64,000 nucleotides of DNA from Flavisolibacter tropicus. GTDB taxonomy: Bacteria; Bacteroidota; Bacteroidia; Chitinophagales; Chitinophagaceae. Where the stretch lies: contig NZ_CP011390.1 in assembly GCF_001644645.1 (NCBI RefSeq), positions 1,550,001-1,614,000 on the forward strand, in the 5' to 3' direction. This document shows, piece by piece, positions 1 to 8,727 of the stretch. The translations under genes were made by a program, and so were the position numbers. The notes beneath the pieces are model-generated. The model made no database searches. It was not told the DNA's origin and saw only the letters and a list, made by a program, of their open reading frames with translations. Numbering within the stretch: the stretch's first letter is position 1; every line of letters starts with the position of its first letter.

Positions 1-245
1 TTTACCAAAATCTCAATAGCGTCTACACCTTCTGCCTCTATATCCGCTTGTTGCAAAGTACGTGTTAGCCAGCCCTCTCCGCATCCTATATCAATGATAC
101 GTTTTGGCGAATACTTCTTAATAGCGTCTACTATAGCCGCATTGGTCACCAGCTTTCGACTCTCAATTTCTTGATTATCGATCGTAACAATCCAATTAGT
201 TGCATTAGCTTCCCAAGATTCCAGTATAGTGGCTGATTGGCTCAT
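1..245 (-). CDS. class I SAM-dependent methyltransferase, N-terminal part (runs off window)
   Basis: Only the first 81 codons are inside the window; the gene continues beyond position 1. The start is ATG at 245. The visible part contains the class I methyltransferase motif I, reading DIGCGEGW at about residues 52-59, which forms the SAM-binding glycine loop. It lies 6 nt downstream of the aroA stop on the same strand, so it is probably the last or near-last gene of the aromatic amino-acid operon transcript. The substrate cannot be told from the N-terminus. Nothing links it to aromatic biosynthesis apart from position. Confidence 0.75.
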   Translation of the reverse strand, partial: MSQSATILESWEANATNWIVTIDNQEIESRKLVTNAAIVDAIKKYSPKRIIDIGCGEGWLTRTLQQADIEAEGVDAIEILV

Positions 246-251
246 TACTAT

Positions 252-1514
252 TTAAGATTTCTGCAATTGTTCTAAATGCGACCAAAACGCAGGATATGAT
301 TTATTTACCGCCTCGGCTCCTTCAACATGCACCTCACTTTCTGCTTTCAATGCAGCCACTGCACATGCCATTGCAATGCGATGATCACCGTGCGATGAAA
401 CAACAGCACCATTTACAGGCTCACCGCCTTTTATTATCATCAAATTATCCTGTAATACAACCTCGACACCCATCTTTCCAAACTCTTCTTGCAAAGTAAG
501 CCCCCTGTTACTTTCTTTATGGGCCAAGCGATTTACCCCCTCAATTACACTTGTTCCCTCACAATAAGCAGCTAATGCAACTAATGGTGGAAACAAGTCA
601 GGACAATCAGTTGCATTGAAGTGAAAAGCTTTCAGCTTGCTTTTTTGGATTGTTATTTTTTCCACTTCCACACTCATTATCACTCCAGTCTGCATTAGCG
701 CCTGAAGGACAGCCTTATCCGCCTGAGAAGAGTATACATCTAAACCCCTTACTTCAATATTACCATTGATAGCACCAGCCACTAATAAAAAAGCACCACC
801 ACTCCAATCGCCTTCTACTGTATAATGAAGTGAATCAGTTGGTTTGCCATTGGACTTGTATGAGAAATGAAACCGTTCATAGTTCTCATTAGAGGGCACT
901 TGCAAACCAAAATCTTTCATCACTTGTAATGTAAGATCTATATAAGGTTTGCTTGCAAGGTTATTTACTTTGATAGTAACGTTATTAGCACTAGCACCTG
1001 CAAACGCCATTAATAGTCCTGTTAGAAACTGTGAACTTAATGAACCATCAACCTCAATATCCTTAGGCTGTAATGGCCCTTTTACTTCTAATGGCAGATA
1101 TCCATTATTGCTTTTACACTGCACATCCAATTGGGGCAATACTTCATTAAAAAAATGCAATGGCCTCTTTGTTAAACTACCATGGCCATTAATAAAAATT
1201 ACATTTTTATACAAAGAGGCAATCGGTGTAAACATACGAACCGACAAGCCGCTTTCGCCACAATTGATTGTTTGACTTACCGGATTAACTCCATTGCTGG
1301 TTATGATAACAGTATCATCTTGTTGCATTACGGTAGCACCCAATTGTTGTATGATATCCAATGCAGCCATATCATCAGCTGAAATACCGGGGTTATGCAA
1401 AACTGTTTCACCACCCTTTATTAGAGAAGCCGCACAGGCTCTTTGCATTGCACTTTTTGATGCTGGAGCTGTAATAGTCCCTGAAACCGTTGAGGGTTTT
1501 ACAATTACCTTCAT
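252..1514 (-). CDS. aroA: 3-phosphoshikimate 1-carboxyvinyltransferase (EPSP synthase)
   Basis: 420 aa, the normal length for the family. It transfers enolpyruvate from PEP to shikimate-3-phosphate, the sixth step of the shikimate pathway, in the cytoplasm. Visible motifs are the N-terminal KSAMQR region, GESGLSVRM near residue 86 and the C-terminal GDHRIAMACAVAA, which carries the conserved DHRIAM signature. The ATG overlaps the aroB stop by 4 nt (ATGA), indicating translational coupling. It belongs to the minus-strand operon pheA-aminotransferase-tyrA-DAHPS/CM-aroB-aroA, and so is presumably controlled by the attenuator at about 6.6-6.7 kb. Confidence 0.96.
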   Translation of the reverse strand: MKVIVKPSTVSGTITAPASKSAMQRACAASLIKGGETVLHNPGISADDMAALDIIQQLGATVMQQDDTVIITSNGVNPVSQTINCGESGLSVRMFTPIASLYKNVIFINGHGSLTKRPLHFFNEVLPQLDVQCKSNNGYLPLEVKGPLQPKDIEVDGSLSSQFLTGLLMAFAGASANNVTIKVNNLASKPYIDLTLQVMKDFGLQVPSNENYERFHFSYKSNGKPTDSLHYTVEGDWSGGAFLLVAGAINGNIEVRGLDVYSSQADKAVLQALMQTGVIMSVEVEKITIQKSKLKAFHFNATDCPDLFPPLVALAAYCEGTSVIEGVNRLAHKESNRGLTLQEEFGKMGVEVVLQDNLMIIKGGEPVNGAVVSSHGDHRIAMACAVAALKAESEVHVEGAEAVNKSYPAFWSHLEQLQKS

Positions 1515-2524
1515 GCTAAGGTTTGATAGATTTGATCAATAGAAATTGGTTGAATGACAGCTTTGCCTACTTTTTCCAGAAGTATAAATTGAATACTATC
1601 TTTTACCTTCTTTTTATCCTTACTCAACACACTAATCACCTTGTCTTTATTGAACTGGGCAAAGGTGGGCAACTGATACTTTTCTAAAAGAGATATAACA
1701 CGATCTGCCTGCTTAAATCCATTAATACTTTGAGATAAGTTTGCTGCATATGCCATTCCAATAGAAATCGCTTCACCATGTGTTAGCTCGTATTGATTTT
1801 CTAAGGCATGACCCAATGTATGTCCGAAATTTAGCAGCTTACGATCGCCTTTTTCAAACTCGTCCTGTTGCACAACCTTAGTTTTAATCAAGGCATTACG
1901 CTTTACCAAATCAGCTATCAACTGTTTCTTTTTTTGAAATGCAGCAATTGAATTTTCTTCCAATTGCTTAAACATGGCAACATCTTTTATACTGGCATGT
2001 TTAATAATTTCAGCAAATCCACTTTTCCATTCTTCTGCAGGTAGTGTATTTAAAAAAGCCAGGTCATGAAGAATAAAAGCTGGCTGCCGAATGGTTCCGG
2101 CCATATTCTTATAGATACCAACATCAATCCCGTTCTTACCACCAATAGATGCATCTACCAAGGCTAATATAGTAGTAGGAACAAATCCAAATGATATACC
2201 GCGCATATAGATGGATGCTATATAACCAGTAAGATCCGTAATAACTCCACCACCTACTCCAACTAATGTTGCTGTACGATCGGCCCCCATTTCAATTAAC
2301 TGGTCAATAACAGCATCTACTGTTGCCTGCACTTTATATTGCTCTCCTGGCTTTAATACAATTACATCCCAATTCTTAAACTTAGCAGTATGGTTATTGT
2401 ATATGTTTTCGTCTGTTATTAATATCGCTTTTTTAGGATCTACAACTTCTTTAAGTTTTGTAAAACTCCCCGAAAAGAAATAGTCCACAGCAGCAGTACT
2501 AAACTGAAATTTCTTTTTCTCCAT
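1511..2524 (-). CDS. aroB: 3-dehydroquinate synthase
   Basis: 337 aa. It converts DAHP to 3-dehydroquinate (second shikimate step) using NAD and a divalent metal. The nucleotide-binding segment GVGGGVITDLTGYIAS is seen at about residues 90-105, with the GGKNGIDVG region after it and FGHTLGHALE near residue 235 supplying metal-ligand histidines. It starts 2 nt after the DAHPS/CM stop and overlaps aroA by 4 nt, so the three form a tight operon. It is slightly shorter than proteobacterial AroB (about 360 aa), which is usual for Bacteroidota. Confidence 0.95.
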   Translation of the reverse strand: MEKKKFQFSTAAVDYFFSGSFTKLKEVVDPKKAILITDENIYNNHTAKFKNWDVIVLKPGEQYKVQATVDAVIDQLIEMGADRTATLVGVGGGVITDLTGYIASIYMRGISFGFVPTTILALVDASIGGKNGIDVGIYKNMAGTIRQPAFILHDLAFLNTLPAEEWKSGFAEIIKHASIKDVAMFKQLEENSIAAFQKKKQLIADLVKRNALIKTKVVQQDEFEKGDRKLLNFGHTLGHALENQYELTHGEAISIGMAYAANLSQSINGFKQADRVISLLEKYQLPTFAQFNKDKVISVLSKDKKKVKDSIQFILLEKVGKAVIQPISIDQIYQTLA

Positions 2525-2526
2525 TC

Positions 2527-3615
2527 TTATAAATTCAAAATCTTAGTCTGGTGGGTAATACTCTCCAAATGTATTGCGTCAAAGTATTTGGTAATAAACT
2601 CTTTGCTTAATCCAAGTTGTTCACCTTTCTTGTATGCACGTTCCAAAATTTCATTCCAACGACGTGTTTGCAGAACCGTTATATTATTTTCTTTTTTGTA
2701 TTCAGCAATTCGCTCAGCTATCTTCATACGCTGTCCCAGAATGAACATCAGTTCATCATCCAAATGATTAATCTGCTGTCTTAACTTCTCCAGTGCGATA
2801 TGATATTCTTCTGAAGCCACATCTTCTTTACGCCATACGATTGCCTCCAACATTTCCACTAATTGTTCTGGTGTTATTTGTTGCTTAGCATCACTCCATG
2901 CATTGTCCGGATCAATATGCGTTTCAATCATTAGTCCATCATAGTCAAGATCAATGGCCCGCTGGGCAACTTCTAAAAGAATATCTCTGCGGCCGCATAT
3001 GTGTGAAGGATCATTAATGATCAATAACTCAGGGTTACGGCGCTTCATCTCAATGGCCAAATGCCACATTGGTGCATTGCGATACTCGGTATTACCATAA
3101 GAAGAAAATCCTCTATGAATTAATCCTATTTGCTCAATACCGGCTTTTGCTACGCGCTCAACTGCGCCTGTCCAAAGCTCTAAATCTGGATTAATTGGAT
3201 TCTTAATTAACACTGGCACTTTTACACCACGTAAAGCATCAGCCACTTCCTGTACACTAAAGGGGTTTACAGTTGTACGTGCACCAATCCACAACACATC
3301 TACATCAAAGTGTAAAGCGTCCTCTACTTGCTTTGCAGTGGCCACTTCTACTGCAGTAGGAATACCTGTTATTTTTTTGGCTTGTTGCAACCAAGGTAAT
3401 CCTTTTGTTCCTATACCTTCAAAGCTACCGGGTCTAGTACGCGGCTTCCAAATACCAGCACGCAGTAAATCTACCTTACCAGTTTTTGCTAATCGGGTAG
3501 CTGTTTCTACTACCTGGGCTTCCGTTTCTGCGCTACAAGGCCCAGAAATGATGAGGGGACGTTTACCCCAAACTTCTTGTATGCTCTTTGGTGTTGTGTT
3601 CTCAATCGTTTGCAT
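2527..3615 (-). CDS. bifunctional 3-deoxy-7-phosphoheptulonate synthase / chorismate mutase
   Basis: 362 aa. Residues ~1-255 are a DAHP synthase of the KDO8P-synthase-like (type I beta) group, with GPCSAETEAQ near residue 25, KPRTRPGSFEG near residue 58 and NDPSHICGRRD near 200. Residues ~270-350 form an AroQ-type chorismate mutase helical domain (LRQQINHLDDELMFILGQR, then RIAEYKKE). One polypeptide thus supplies the entry step of the shikimate pathway and the committing step of the Phe/Tyr branch. This fusion order is the common Bacteroidota form, where the mutase domain usually also confers prephenate feedback (family knowledge, not visible here). A 129-nt gap separates it from tyrA, so an internal promoter is possible but I see none. 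Confidence 0.93.
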   Translation of the reverse strand: MQTIENTTPKSIQEVWGKRPLIISGPCSAETEAQVVETATRLAKTGKVDLLRAGIWKPRTRPGSFEGIGTKGLPWLQQAKKITGIPTAVEVATAKQVEDALHFDVDVLWIGARTTVNPFSVQEVADALRGVKVPVLIKNPINPDLELWTGAVERVAKAGIEQIGLIHRGFSSYGNTEYRNAPMWHLAIEMKRRNPELLIINDPSHICGRRDILLEVAQRAIDLDYDGLMIETHIDPDNAWSDAKQQITPEQLVEMLEAIVWRKEDVASEEYHIALEKLRQQINHLDDELMFILGQRMKIAERIAEYKKENNITVLQTRRWNEILERAYKKGEQLGLSKEFITKYFDAIHLESITHQTKILNL

Positions 3616-3744
3616 ATGCTATTGTTTTTTCATCAATACCGTTTTGCGGTTTCTTTTATAAAGTTGGTAAATAATTTACTAGTCTTGTTTATCTATCAGA
3701 TGCTCTTCAATGGTAGACTACAGTTTATCAATCTCTACTTCACA

Positions 3745-4584
3745 TCACTTAATAATTCGCCTGATCTTATTTGCATTCTCAATCAATTCTTGCAAATAGT
3801 CATAATTCTCTTTTTCCAGACAAGCTTTGAACTTGCGCAGCTGACTGATGTGCTCATTAAGTACATCTAATACATTATCTCTATTCTGCATAAAGATGGG
3901 CACCCACATGCTAGGGTTGCTTTTTGCCAATCGCACTGTGCTTTCAAAACCACCACTGGCTAATGTAAAAATAGCATCCTCTTCCCTCTCCTTTTCCAAA
4001 ACGGTATTTGCTAACGCAAATGAAGTAATGTGAGATATATGACTCACATAGGCCACGTGTATATCATGCTCATCTGCACTCATATAAACCATTCGCATAT
4101 CCAATGCATCATAAATTCCTTTTACCAGTTCTAACGCGTCGGCATCACTATTTTCTTTATCACATATAACAGTTGCTTTATTTACAAAAGCTCCTTTCAC
4201 GGCTGCTTCCGGACCACTATATTCAGTACCCCACATAGGATGGGTAGCCACAAAGCGTCCTCTTTTGGGATGCTCACTTATTACATCAATAACCTTTTGT
4301 TTAATGGAACCTACATCCATAACTACTTGTTGATCTAAGTTTTTAAAGATCTCGGGTAGTAAGGCTTCCTCTGCATCTACTGGCGTTGCTAACACAATTA
4401 GTTTAGCTTGTTCAACTGCTTCATTTAATGAAACGATTTCATCTACTAAGTTCAATTCTTTTGCTTGCTTAGCATGCTGTTCGCTCGCTTCCACACCCAG
4501 CACTTTCGATGCAATGCCTTTTTCTTTTAAGGCGATAGCCATAGAACCTCCAATTAAACCCACACCTACGATTGCTACTACCAT
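3745..4584 (-). CDS. tyrA: prephenate dehydrogenase
   Basis: 279 aa. Oxidatively decarboxylates prephenate to 4-hydroxyphenylpyruvate, the tyrosine precursor. The Rossmann glycine motif GVGLIGGS is at residues 7-14, followed by ATPVDA (~66), the substrate-region motif THPMWGTEYSGPEAA (~114) and HISHITSFALAN (~181). There is no fused chorismate mutase or ACT domain, which fits the mutase being carried by the DAHP synthase downstream. It lies 3 nt after the aminotransferase stop in the same operon. Confidence 0.92.
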   Translation of the reverse strand: MVVAIVGVGLIGGSMAIALKEKGIASKVLGVEASEQHAKQAKELNLVDEIVSLNEAVEQAKLIVLATPVDAEEALLPEIFKNLDQQVVMDVGSIKQKVIDVISEHPKRGRFVATHPMWGTEYSGPEAAVKGAFVNKATVICDKENSDADALELVKGIYDALDMRMVYMSADEHDIHVAYVSHISHITSFALANTVLEKEREEDAIFTLASGGFESTVRLAKSNPSMWVPIFMQNRDNVLDVLNEHISQLRKFKACLEKENYDYLQELIENANKIRRIIK

Positions 4585-4587
4585 TGC

Positions 4588-5739
4588 CTACGATTTTAAT
4601 ATTCTTGAAATTGCTTCCTCAAAGAGTGCTACAGGACTACATAAACTAACTCTTATATACTTGTCACCAGCTGAACCAAAGATGCCGCCTGGTGTAATAA
4701 ACACTTTAGCTTGCTGAAGTATCTTATCACTCAACTCAAACCCTGATTTATAAGTAGAAGGAATTCGTGCCCAAACAAACATTCCTACCTGATCCTTGGC
4801 ATAAGTACATTCCAAATTATCTAAAAGAGAAAATACCTTTTTACGACGTTCTGTATACTCAGCATTCAATCCATCATGCCACTCCTTACCAAGCTTTAAT
4901 GCGGTTGCAGCTGCTACCTGCAATGGCAAGAACATACCACTATCCATATTACTTTTGAAACGCAATACTTCTTCAATCCGCTCTTTGGCTCCGCACAGCA
5001 TACCTATTCTCCATCCTGCCATATTATGCGACTTGCTGAGCGAGTTTAATTCAATCACCACATCCTTGGCTCCATCCACGCTTAACAAGCTCATTGGCTT
5101 ATCATTAAGAATGAAACTATAAGGATTATCATGGCAAATAAGAATATTATGGTTCTTACCAAAGGCCACAATTTGTTCAAATAATTCTTGCGTAGGTAAC
5201 TGGCCTGTAGGCATTTGAGGATAGTTCACCCACATCAGCTTTACATTTGATAGATCTTGTTGCTCTAAGGCAGCAAAATCAGGCATCCAATCAGCTTCTT
5301 CCTTTAATTCATACTCTCTGACTTTACCACCAGCCAGCTGCACAGCACTTCTATAAGTAGGGTAACCTGGGTTTGGAATTAAAGCCTCATCACCTTCATT
5401 TAAATAGGTCATGCAGATATGCATAATTCCTTCCTTAGAGCCAATGAGTGGTAACACTTCTGTATTTGGGTTCAGTGTAACATGATACCAACGTTGATAC
5501 CAATTGGCAATAGCTTCTCTAAACGCGGGGATTCCTTTATAACCTTGGTAACCATGTACATTTGATTTACGACTCTCTTCCTGCAATGCATTTATTACTT
5601 CTGCATGAGGAGCCAGATCTGGACTACCAATTCCCAGGTTTATCACTTTTTCTCCCTGCTTATTCAACTCTTCAATCTCTCTAAGCTTTTGCGAAAAGTA
5701 ATATTCATGAATGGACTCTAAACGTTTTGCGGTTTTCAT
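4588..5739 (-). CDS. PLP-dependent class I/II aminotransferase, probable aromatic aminotransferase
   Basis: 383 aa fold-type I aminotransferase. The PLP-lysine motif SLSKSHNMAGWRIG is at ~residues 233-246, and NPGYPTY (~122), the DNPYSFI region (~203) and the C-terminal RVSLC are also present. By operon position between pheA and tyrA it most likely transaminates phenylpyruvate and 4-hydroxyphenylpyruvate to Phe and Tyr. The sequence family also contains methionine, aspartate and LL-diaminopimelate aminotransferases, so substrate assignment rests on context. It starts 15 nt after the pheA stop. Confidence 0.87.
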   Translation of the reverse strand: MKTAKRLESIHEYYFSQKLREIEELNKQGEKVINLGIGSPDLAPHAEVINALQEESRKSNVHGYQGYKGIPAFREAIANWYQRWYHVTLNPNTEVLPLIGSKEGIMHICMTYLNEGDEALIPNPGYPTYRSAVQLAGGKVREYELKEEADWMPDFAALEQQDLSNVKLMWVNYPQMPTGQLPTQELFEQIVAFGKNHNILICHDNPYSFILNDKPMSLLSVDGAKDVVIELNSLSKSHNMAGWRIGMLCGAKERIEEVLRFKSNMDSGMFLPLQVAAATALKLGKEWHDGLNAEYTERRKKVFSLLDNLECTYAKDQVGMFVWARIPSTYKSGFELSDKILQQAKVFITPGGIFGSAGDKYIRVSLCSPVALFEEAISRILKS

Positions 5740-5754
5740 GTTACAAGAAATAGA

Positions 5755-6588
5755 TTATAGTATAGTGGTTCCTTTTTTATAAATACCAAACACACGGATG
5801 CCGTTTGTAAGTGGCAGCATCTTTTCTTTTACTTTTTCAAATTGCGATACAGAATCAAATTCTAAATCGGCGTGAAAGCTATATTTCCATTGAGTACCAG
5901 GAATAGGGAAACTTTGCAGTTTGCTTAAATTGATCCCTTCATCTGCTATTACAGTAAGCACTTTTGCTAACGCGCCTTGTGTATGGGACACTTGAAAATT
6001 GATCGATGCTTTATTAGCATTTTCAATTGCGTCCGCCCCTTCAGCTCTTTGTACAATCAGGAAGCGCGTGTAATTATCTTTCTCATCTTGAATATTTGGC
6101 TTCAACACTTTTAAGCCAAATAATTCAGCAGCCAGTTTGCTTGCAATTGCTGCAATATGCTTACTACGATGTCGATGTACTTGTTTGGCACTCAGGGCTG
6201 TATCCTCCGATTCTACTAACTTCCAATTGTGCTTATCTAAAAAATGTAAACATTGCTGTAAGGCCATTGGATGCGAATGCACTTCTTTGATATCCTCTAA
6301 CGTCACATCCGGATTGACCAATAAGTTTTGATTGATTTGCAAGTAAACTTCACCGGTAATCTGCAGATCACTCTTTTGCAGCAAGGCATAGTTTCCCAGG
6401 ATACTTCCCGCAATCGAGTTTTCAATTGCCATTACACCGCCATCACTATCTCGTTTATTAGAAGCCAGTTTTACTACTTCACGAAATGTAGCACAGGGAA
6501 TTACCTCTACTTCTTTTCCGAAAAATGAGCGGGCGGCCATTTGATGAAAGCTGCCTTCATAGCCTTGGATGGAAACTTTTACTGCCAT
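5755..6588 (-). CDS. pheA: prephenate dehydratase with ACT domain
   Basis: 277 aa from the ATG at 6588; an earlier in-frame TTG at 6600 lies in the U-tract of the upstream terminator and is not chosen. Converts prephenate to phenylpyruvate. Residues ~1-180 are the dehydratase domain (YEGSFHQMAARSFFG near the N-terminus, a conserved TRF segment near 178). Residues ~195-270 are an ACT domain (GALAKVLTVIADEGINLSKLQS) that in this family binds Phe for feedback inhibition. No chorismate mutase is fused. It is the first structural gene of the aromatic operon and sits only about 3 nt downstream of an intrinsic terminator, preceded by an aromatic-rich leader ORF; attenuation control is inferred. Confidence 0.95.
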   Translation of the reverse strand: MAVKVSIQGYEGSFHQMAARSFFGKEVEVIPCATFREVVKLASNKRDSDGGVMAIENSIAGSILGNYALLQKSDLQITGEVYLQINQNLLVNPDVTLEDIKEVHSHPMALQQCLHFLDKHNWKLVESEDTALSAKQVHRHRSKHIAAIASKLAAELFGLKVLKPNIQDEKDNYTRFLIVQRAEGADAIENANKASINFQVSHTQGALAKVLTVIADEGINLSKLQSFPIPGTQWKYSFHADLEFDSVSQFEKVKEKMLPLTNGIRVFGIYKKGTTIL

Positions 6589-6590
6589 AA

Positions 6591-6680
6591 TTAAAAACAA
6601 AAATCCCGGCAGTTTTGCCGGGATTTCTTATGTTGAATTTTATAGTTCCTAGTTAATAGTCAACAAAAGCATTCCCGGCT
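6591..6680 (-). promoter_or_regulatory. transcription attenuator of the aromatic operon (terminator and competing arm)
   Basis: Read on the minus strand: arm 1 (6680-6671, AGCCGGGAAT) lies inside the leader ORF; arm 2 (6626-6617) and arm 3 (6610-6601) form a perfect 10-bp hairpin with a 6-nt loop, followed by TTTTTGTTTTT, a typical intrinsic terminator ending 3 nt before the pheA ATG. Seven bases of arm 1 (GCCGGGA) can pair perfectly with arm 2 (TCCCGGC), which would disrupt the terminator. The pairing is seen directly; the regulatory mechanism is inferred from the known phe/trp attenuators. Confidence 0.75.
6641..6661. repeat. heptad array, 3 units (NNTAGTT type)
   Basis: Three consecutive 7-nt units with the core TAGT and two variable bases lie in the pheA leader between the leader stop codon and the terminator hairpin. 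Same class as the arrays near 11291 and 24617. Confidence 0.45.
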
Positions 6681-6738
6681 TCATTTTAAAATAAAAGAAG
6701 TTAAAATAAAACCAACGATATGCCTTTGTAACGATCAT
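6649..6738 (-). CDS. aromatic-rich leader peptide of the pheA operon (29 aa)
   Basis: An ATG at 6738 opens a 29-codon ORF ending with TAG at 6649-6651. Residues 7-17 read YRWFYFNFFYF, giving five Phe, three Tyr and one Trp in eleven codons, an extreme composition that matches the pathway encoded downstream. The ORF ends 60 nt upstream of pheA, and its codons 20-23 overlap the antiterminator arm. It is too short for ordinary gene calling. Stalling of a ribosome on these codons when charged aromatic tRNAs are scarce would leave arm 1 free. No strong ribosome binding site is visible, which is normal in Bacteroidota. Confidence 0.75.
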   Translation of the reverse strand: MIVTKAYRWFYFNFFYFKMKPGMLLLTIN

Positions 6739-6784
6739 TCTACTGACGAATATAAAAAACAATCAGATTTGAAAAAATTATTTT

Positions 6785-8458
6785 TTATCGACGCACGGAA
6801 TCTGCTTCATTCATCCGGATACGACGTCCTTTATATTTCTTACCATCAATTGCCTTGATCATCTGACCAGCGGCTCCTTTATCAATTTCTATCCAGCTGT
6901 TCATTTCCTTCATATCAATGCGACCTAACACGTCTTTATTCAGGTCACTCATATCTAATATAAACTGAAGGAATGAAGCTTTATAAAAGCCATCTTTTGT
7001 ACCCAGGTTTACAAACAAGCGTTCATAATTACCATTTCCTTTACCAAATTCACGTTTTCCTTCACGACGTTTATCTCCCTGGCGCTCACCTCTACCTTCA
7101 GGCTGACGGCCTCTGTCCTCACGTCCTCTCTCACGGGCATTCAGGTCTTCGGCATTTTCATAATAACGCAGGAAACGGTCAAATTCTAAAGCAGCTACCC
7201 GCTTCAACACTTCTTCTTTAGTTACATCGGCAAACTTCTCTGCCAACATAGGCATATACGTTTCATAATCGCCATGGCTTATATCTGTTTGCAGCAGCTT
7301 ATCCATAAAGAAATAGAACTGCTTGCGGCACACATCTTTTCCAGAAGGTATTTCCAATTTATGGAAAGGAGCCTGCACCATTCTTTCAATTTGGCGTATA
7401 CGGCCTACCTCACGGGCATGTACAATTGACATACAAACACCTGTTTTGCCGGCTCTACCCGTACGACCACTACGGTGCGTGTATACCTCCACGTCATCTG
7501 GCAACTCGTAGTTGATAACATGCGTAATACCAGAAACGTCAATACCCCTGGCGGCTACGTCAGTAGCGATTAAAAGTTGTAATGATTTTTCACGGAATTC
7601 ATCCATTACTTTATTACGCTGCGCCTGGGTCAGATCGCCATGTAAGGCATCTATATCATAACCTTCCCTGGTAAGCTTTTCAGCAATATCCTGAGCGTCA
7701 GCCTTAGTACGTGTAAAGATGATACCATACATACCCGGGTTGAAGTCGATTAAACGCTTTAACGTTTCATACCGGCTATGCGCTGGTGTTACAAAATATT
7801 GATGGTCAATATTTTTATTAGCTGTATTCTTTTTACCTACCGTTAATTCTACCGGATCTTGCATGTAACGCTTGCTTACGTTACGGATCTCTGGCGGCAT
7901 AGTAGCACTAAACAACCAGGTACTGTCACGCTCCGGTGTGTTTTGCAGAATAAACTCAATATCTTCTTTGAAGCCCATGTTTAACATCTCATCGGCTTCG
8001 TCCAGAACAACGTATTTAATCTGTTGTAGATTAATTGCTTTTCTTTCAATAAGGTCAATTAAGCGACCAGGTGTGGCCACCACAATTTGTATTCCTCTCC
8101 TGATATCGCGGATCTGCATAGAAATAGATGATCCACCATATACAGCCACTATATGTATAGCAGGCAGGTATTTTTTGAAAGACTCCACTTCTTTCTCAAT
8201 CTGCAAACACAACTCTCTGGTAGGACAAACAATTAATGCCTGGGGGTGTTTCTGTTGCGCATCTATTAATTGTAAAAGGGGCAAACCAAAGGCCGCTGTT
8301 TTACCAGTACCTGTTTGAGCCAGCCCGATTAAATCTTTTGTGCCTGATAATAAAACAGGAATGGCTTTTTCCTGTATGCTCGTTGGCTCTGTAAATCCTA
8401 AGTCTTCTACTCCTTTCAACAACTTTTCATTCAAACCCAACTCTGAAAACAAACTCAT
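6785..8458 (-). CDS. DEAD-box ATP-dependent RNA helicase with DbpA-like RNA-binding C-terminus
   Basis: 557 aa from the ATG at 8458; an upstream in-frame TTG (8479) is less likely because a TACCTTTG -7-like box (8478-8485) overlaps it. Helicase core: AQTGTGKTAA (motif I), PTRELC, GG, TPGRLID, DEAD (the box reads DEADEM), SATMP (motif III), then the second RecA domain with ATDVAARGIDV and HRSGRTGRAGK (motif VI). A charged Arg/Gly-rich linker at ~440-480 precedes a C-terminal DbpA/CsdA-type RNA-binding domain (~480-555). Role: RNA remodelling in ribosome assembly, decay or cold adaptation. Monocistronic by appearance, though read-through would enter the pheA leader. Confidence 0.93.
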   Translation of the reverse strand: MSLFSELGLNEKLLKGVEDLGFTEPTSIQEKAIPVLLSGTKDLIGLAQTGTGKTAAFGLPLLQLIDAQQKHPQALIVCPTRELCLQIEKEVESFKKYLPAIHIVAVYGGSSISMQIRDIRRGIQIVVATPGRLIDLIERKAINLQQIKYVVLDEADEMLNMGFKEDIEFILQNTPERDSTWLFSATMPPEIRNVSKRYMQDPVELTVGKKNTANKNIDHQYFVTPAHSRYETLKRLIDFNPGMYGIIFTRTKADAQDIAEKLTREGYDIDALHGDLTQAQRNKVMDEFREKSLQLLIATDVAARGIDVSGITHVINYELPDDVEVYTHRSGRTGRAGKTGVCMSIVHAREVGRIRQIERMVQAPFHKLEIPSGKDVCRKQFYFFMDKLLQTDISHGDYETYMPMLAEKFADVTKEEVLKRVAALEFDRFLRYYENAEDLNARERGREDRGRQPEGRGERQGDKRREGKREFGKGNGNYERLFVNLGTKDGFYKASFLQFILDMSDLNKDVLGRIDMKEMNSWIEIDKGAAGQMIKAIDGKKYKGRRIRMNEADSVRR

Positions 8459-8610
8459 GAAATTTCTGATTTTTGGCAAAGGTAACTTTAGATAAGGAGG
8501 AATTAGTAGGGATTAACAGGATTATTGCCATTTTGCCAGAAAAAGTCGTTTTTAATAGACAAAACCCTGACATTCATTCCAGATTCTTACTCTGCCACAG
8601 TTAAAACAAT

Positions 8611-8638
8611 AAAGCCGCCTTGATATCAAGGCGGCTTT
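8611..8638 (-). terminator. 28-nt perfect palindrome, terminator of the lipoprotein genes
   Basis: A self-complementary 14-bp arm pair (AAAGCCGCCTTGAT with its complement) lies between the helicase start and the 3' end of the small lipoprotein gene. The T-run on the minus side is short, so termination strength is uncertain. Confidence 0.6.
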
Positions 8639-8727
8639 CTAACGATTGCTTGCCATTTAAATGAGACTCTTAAAACTATATTCAATAACAGTTATAGCTG
8701 GCAAGAGACTATAAACTAACCAAACAA

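Noticed and set aside
6601..6626. Simple terminator of the helicase gene
   Set aside because: It lies ~160 nt past the helicase stop, directly before pheA, and shares a competing arm with an aromatic-rich leader ORF, so an attenuator explains it better, although it will also stop read-through.
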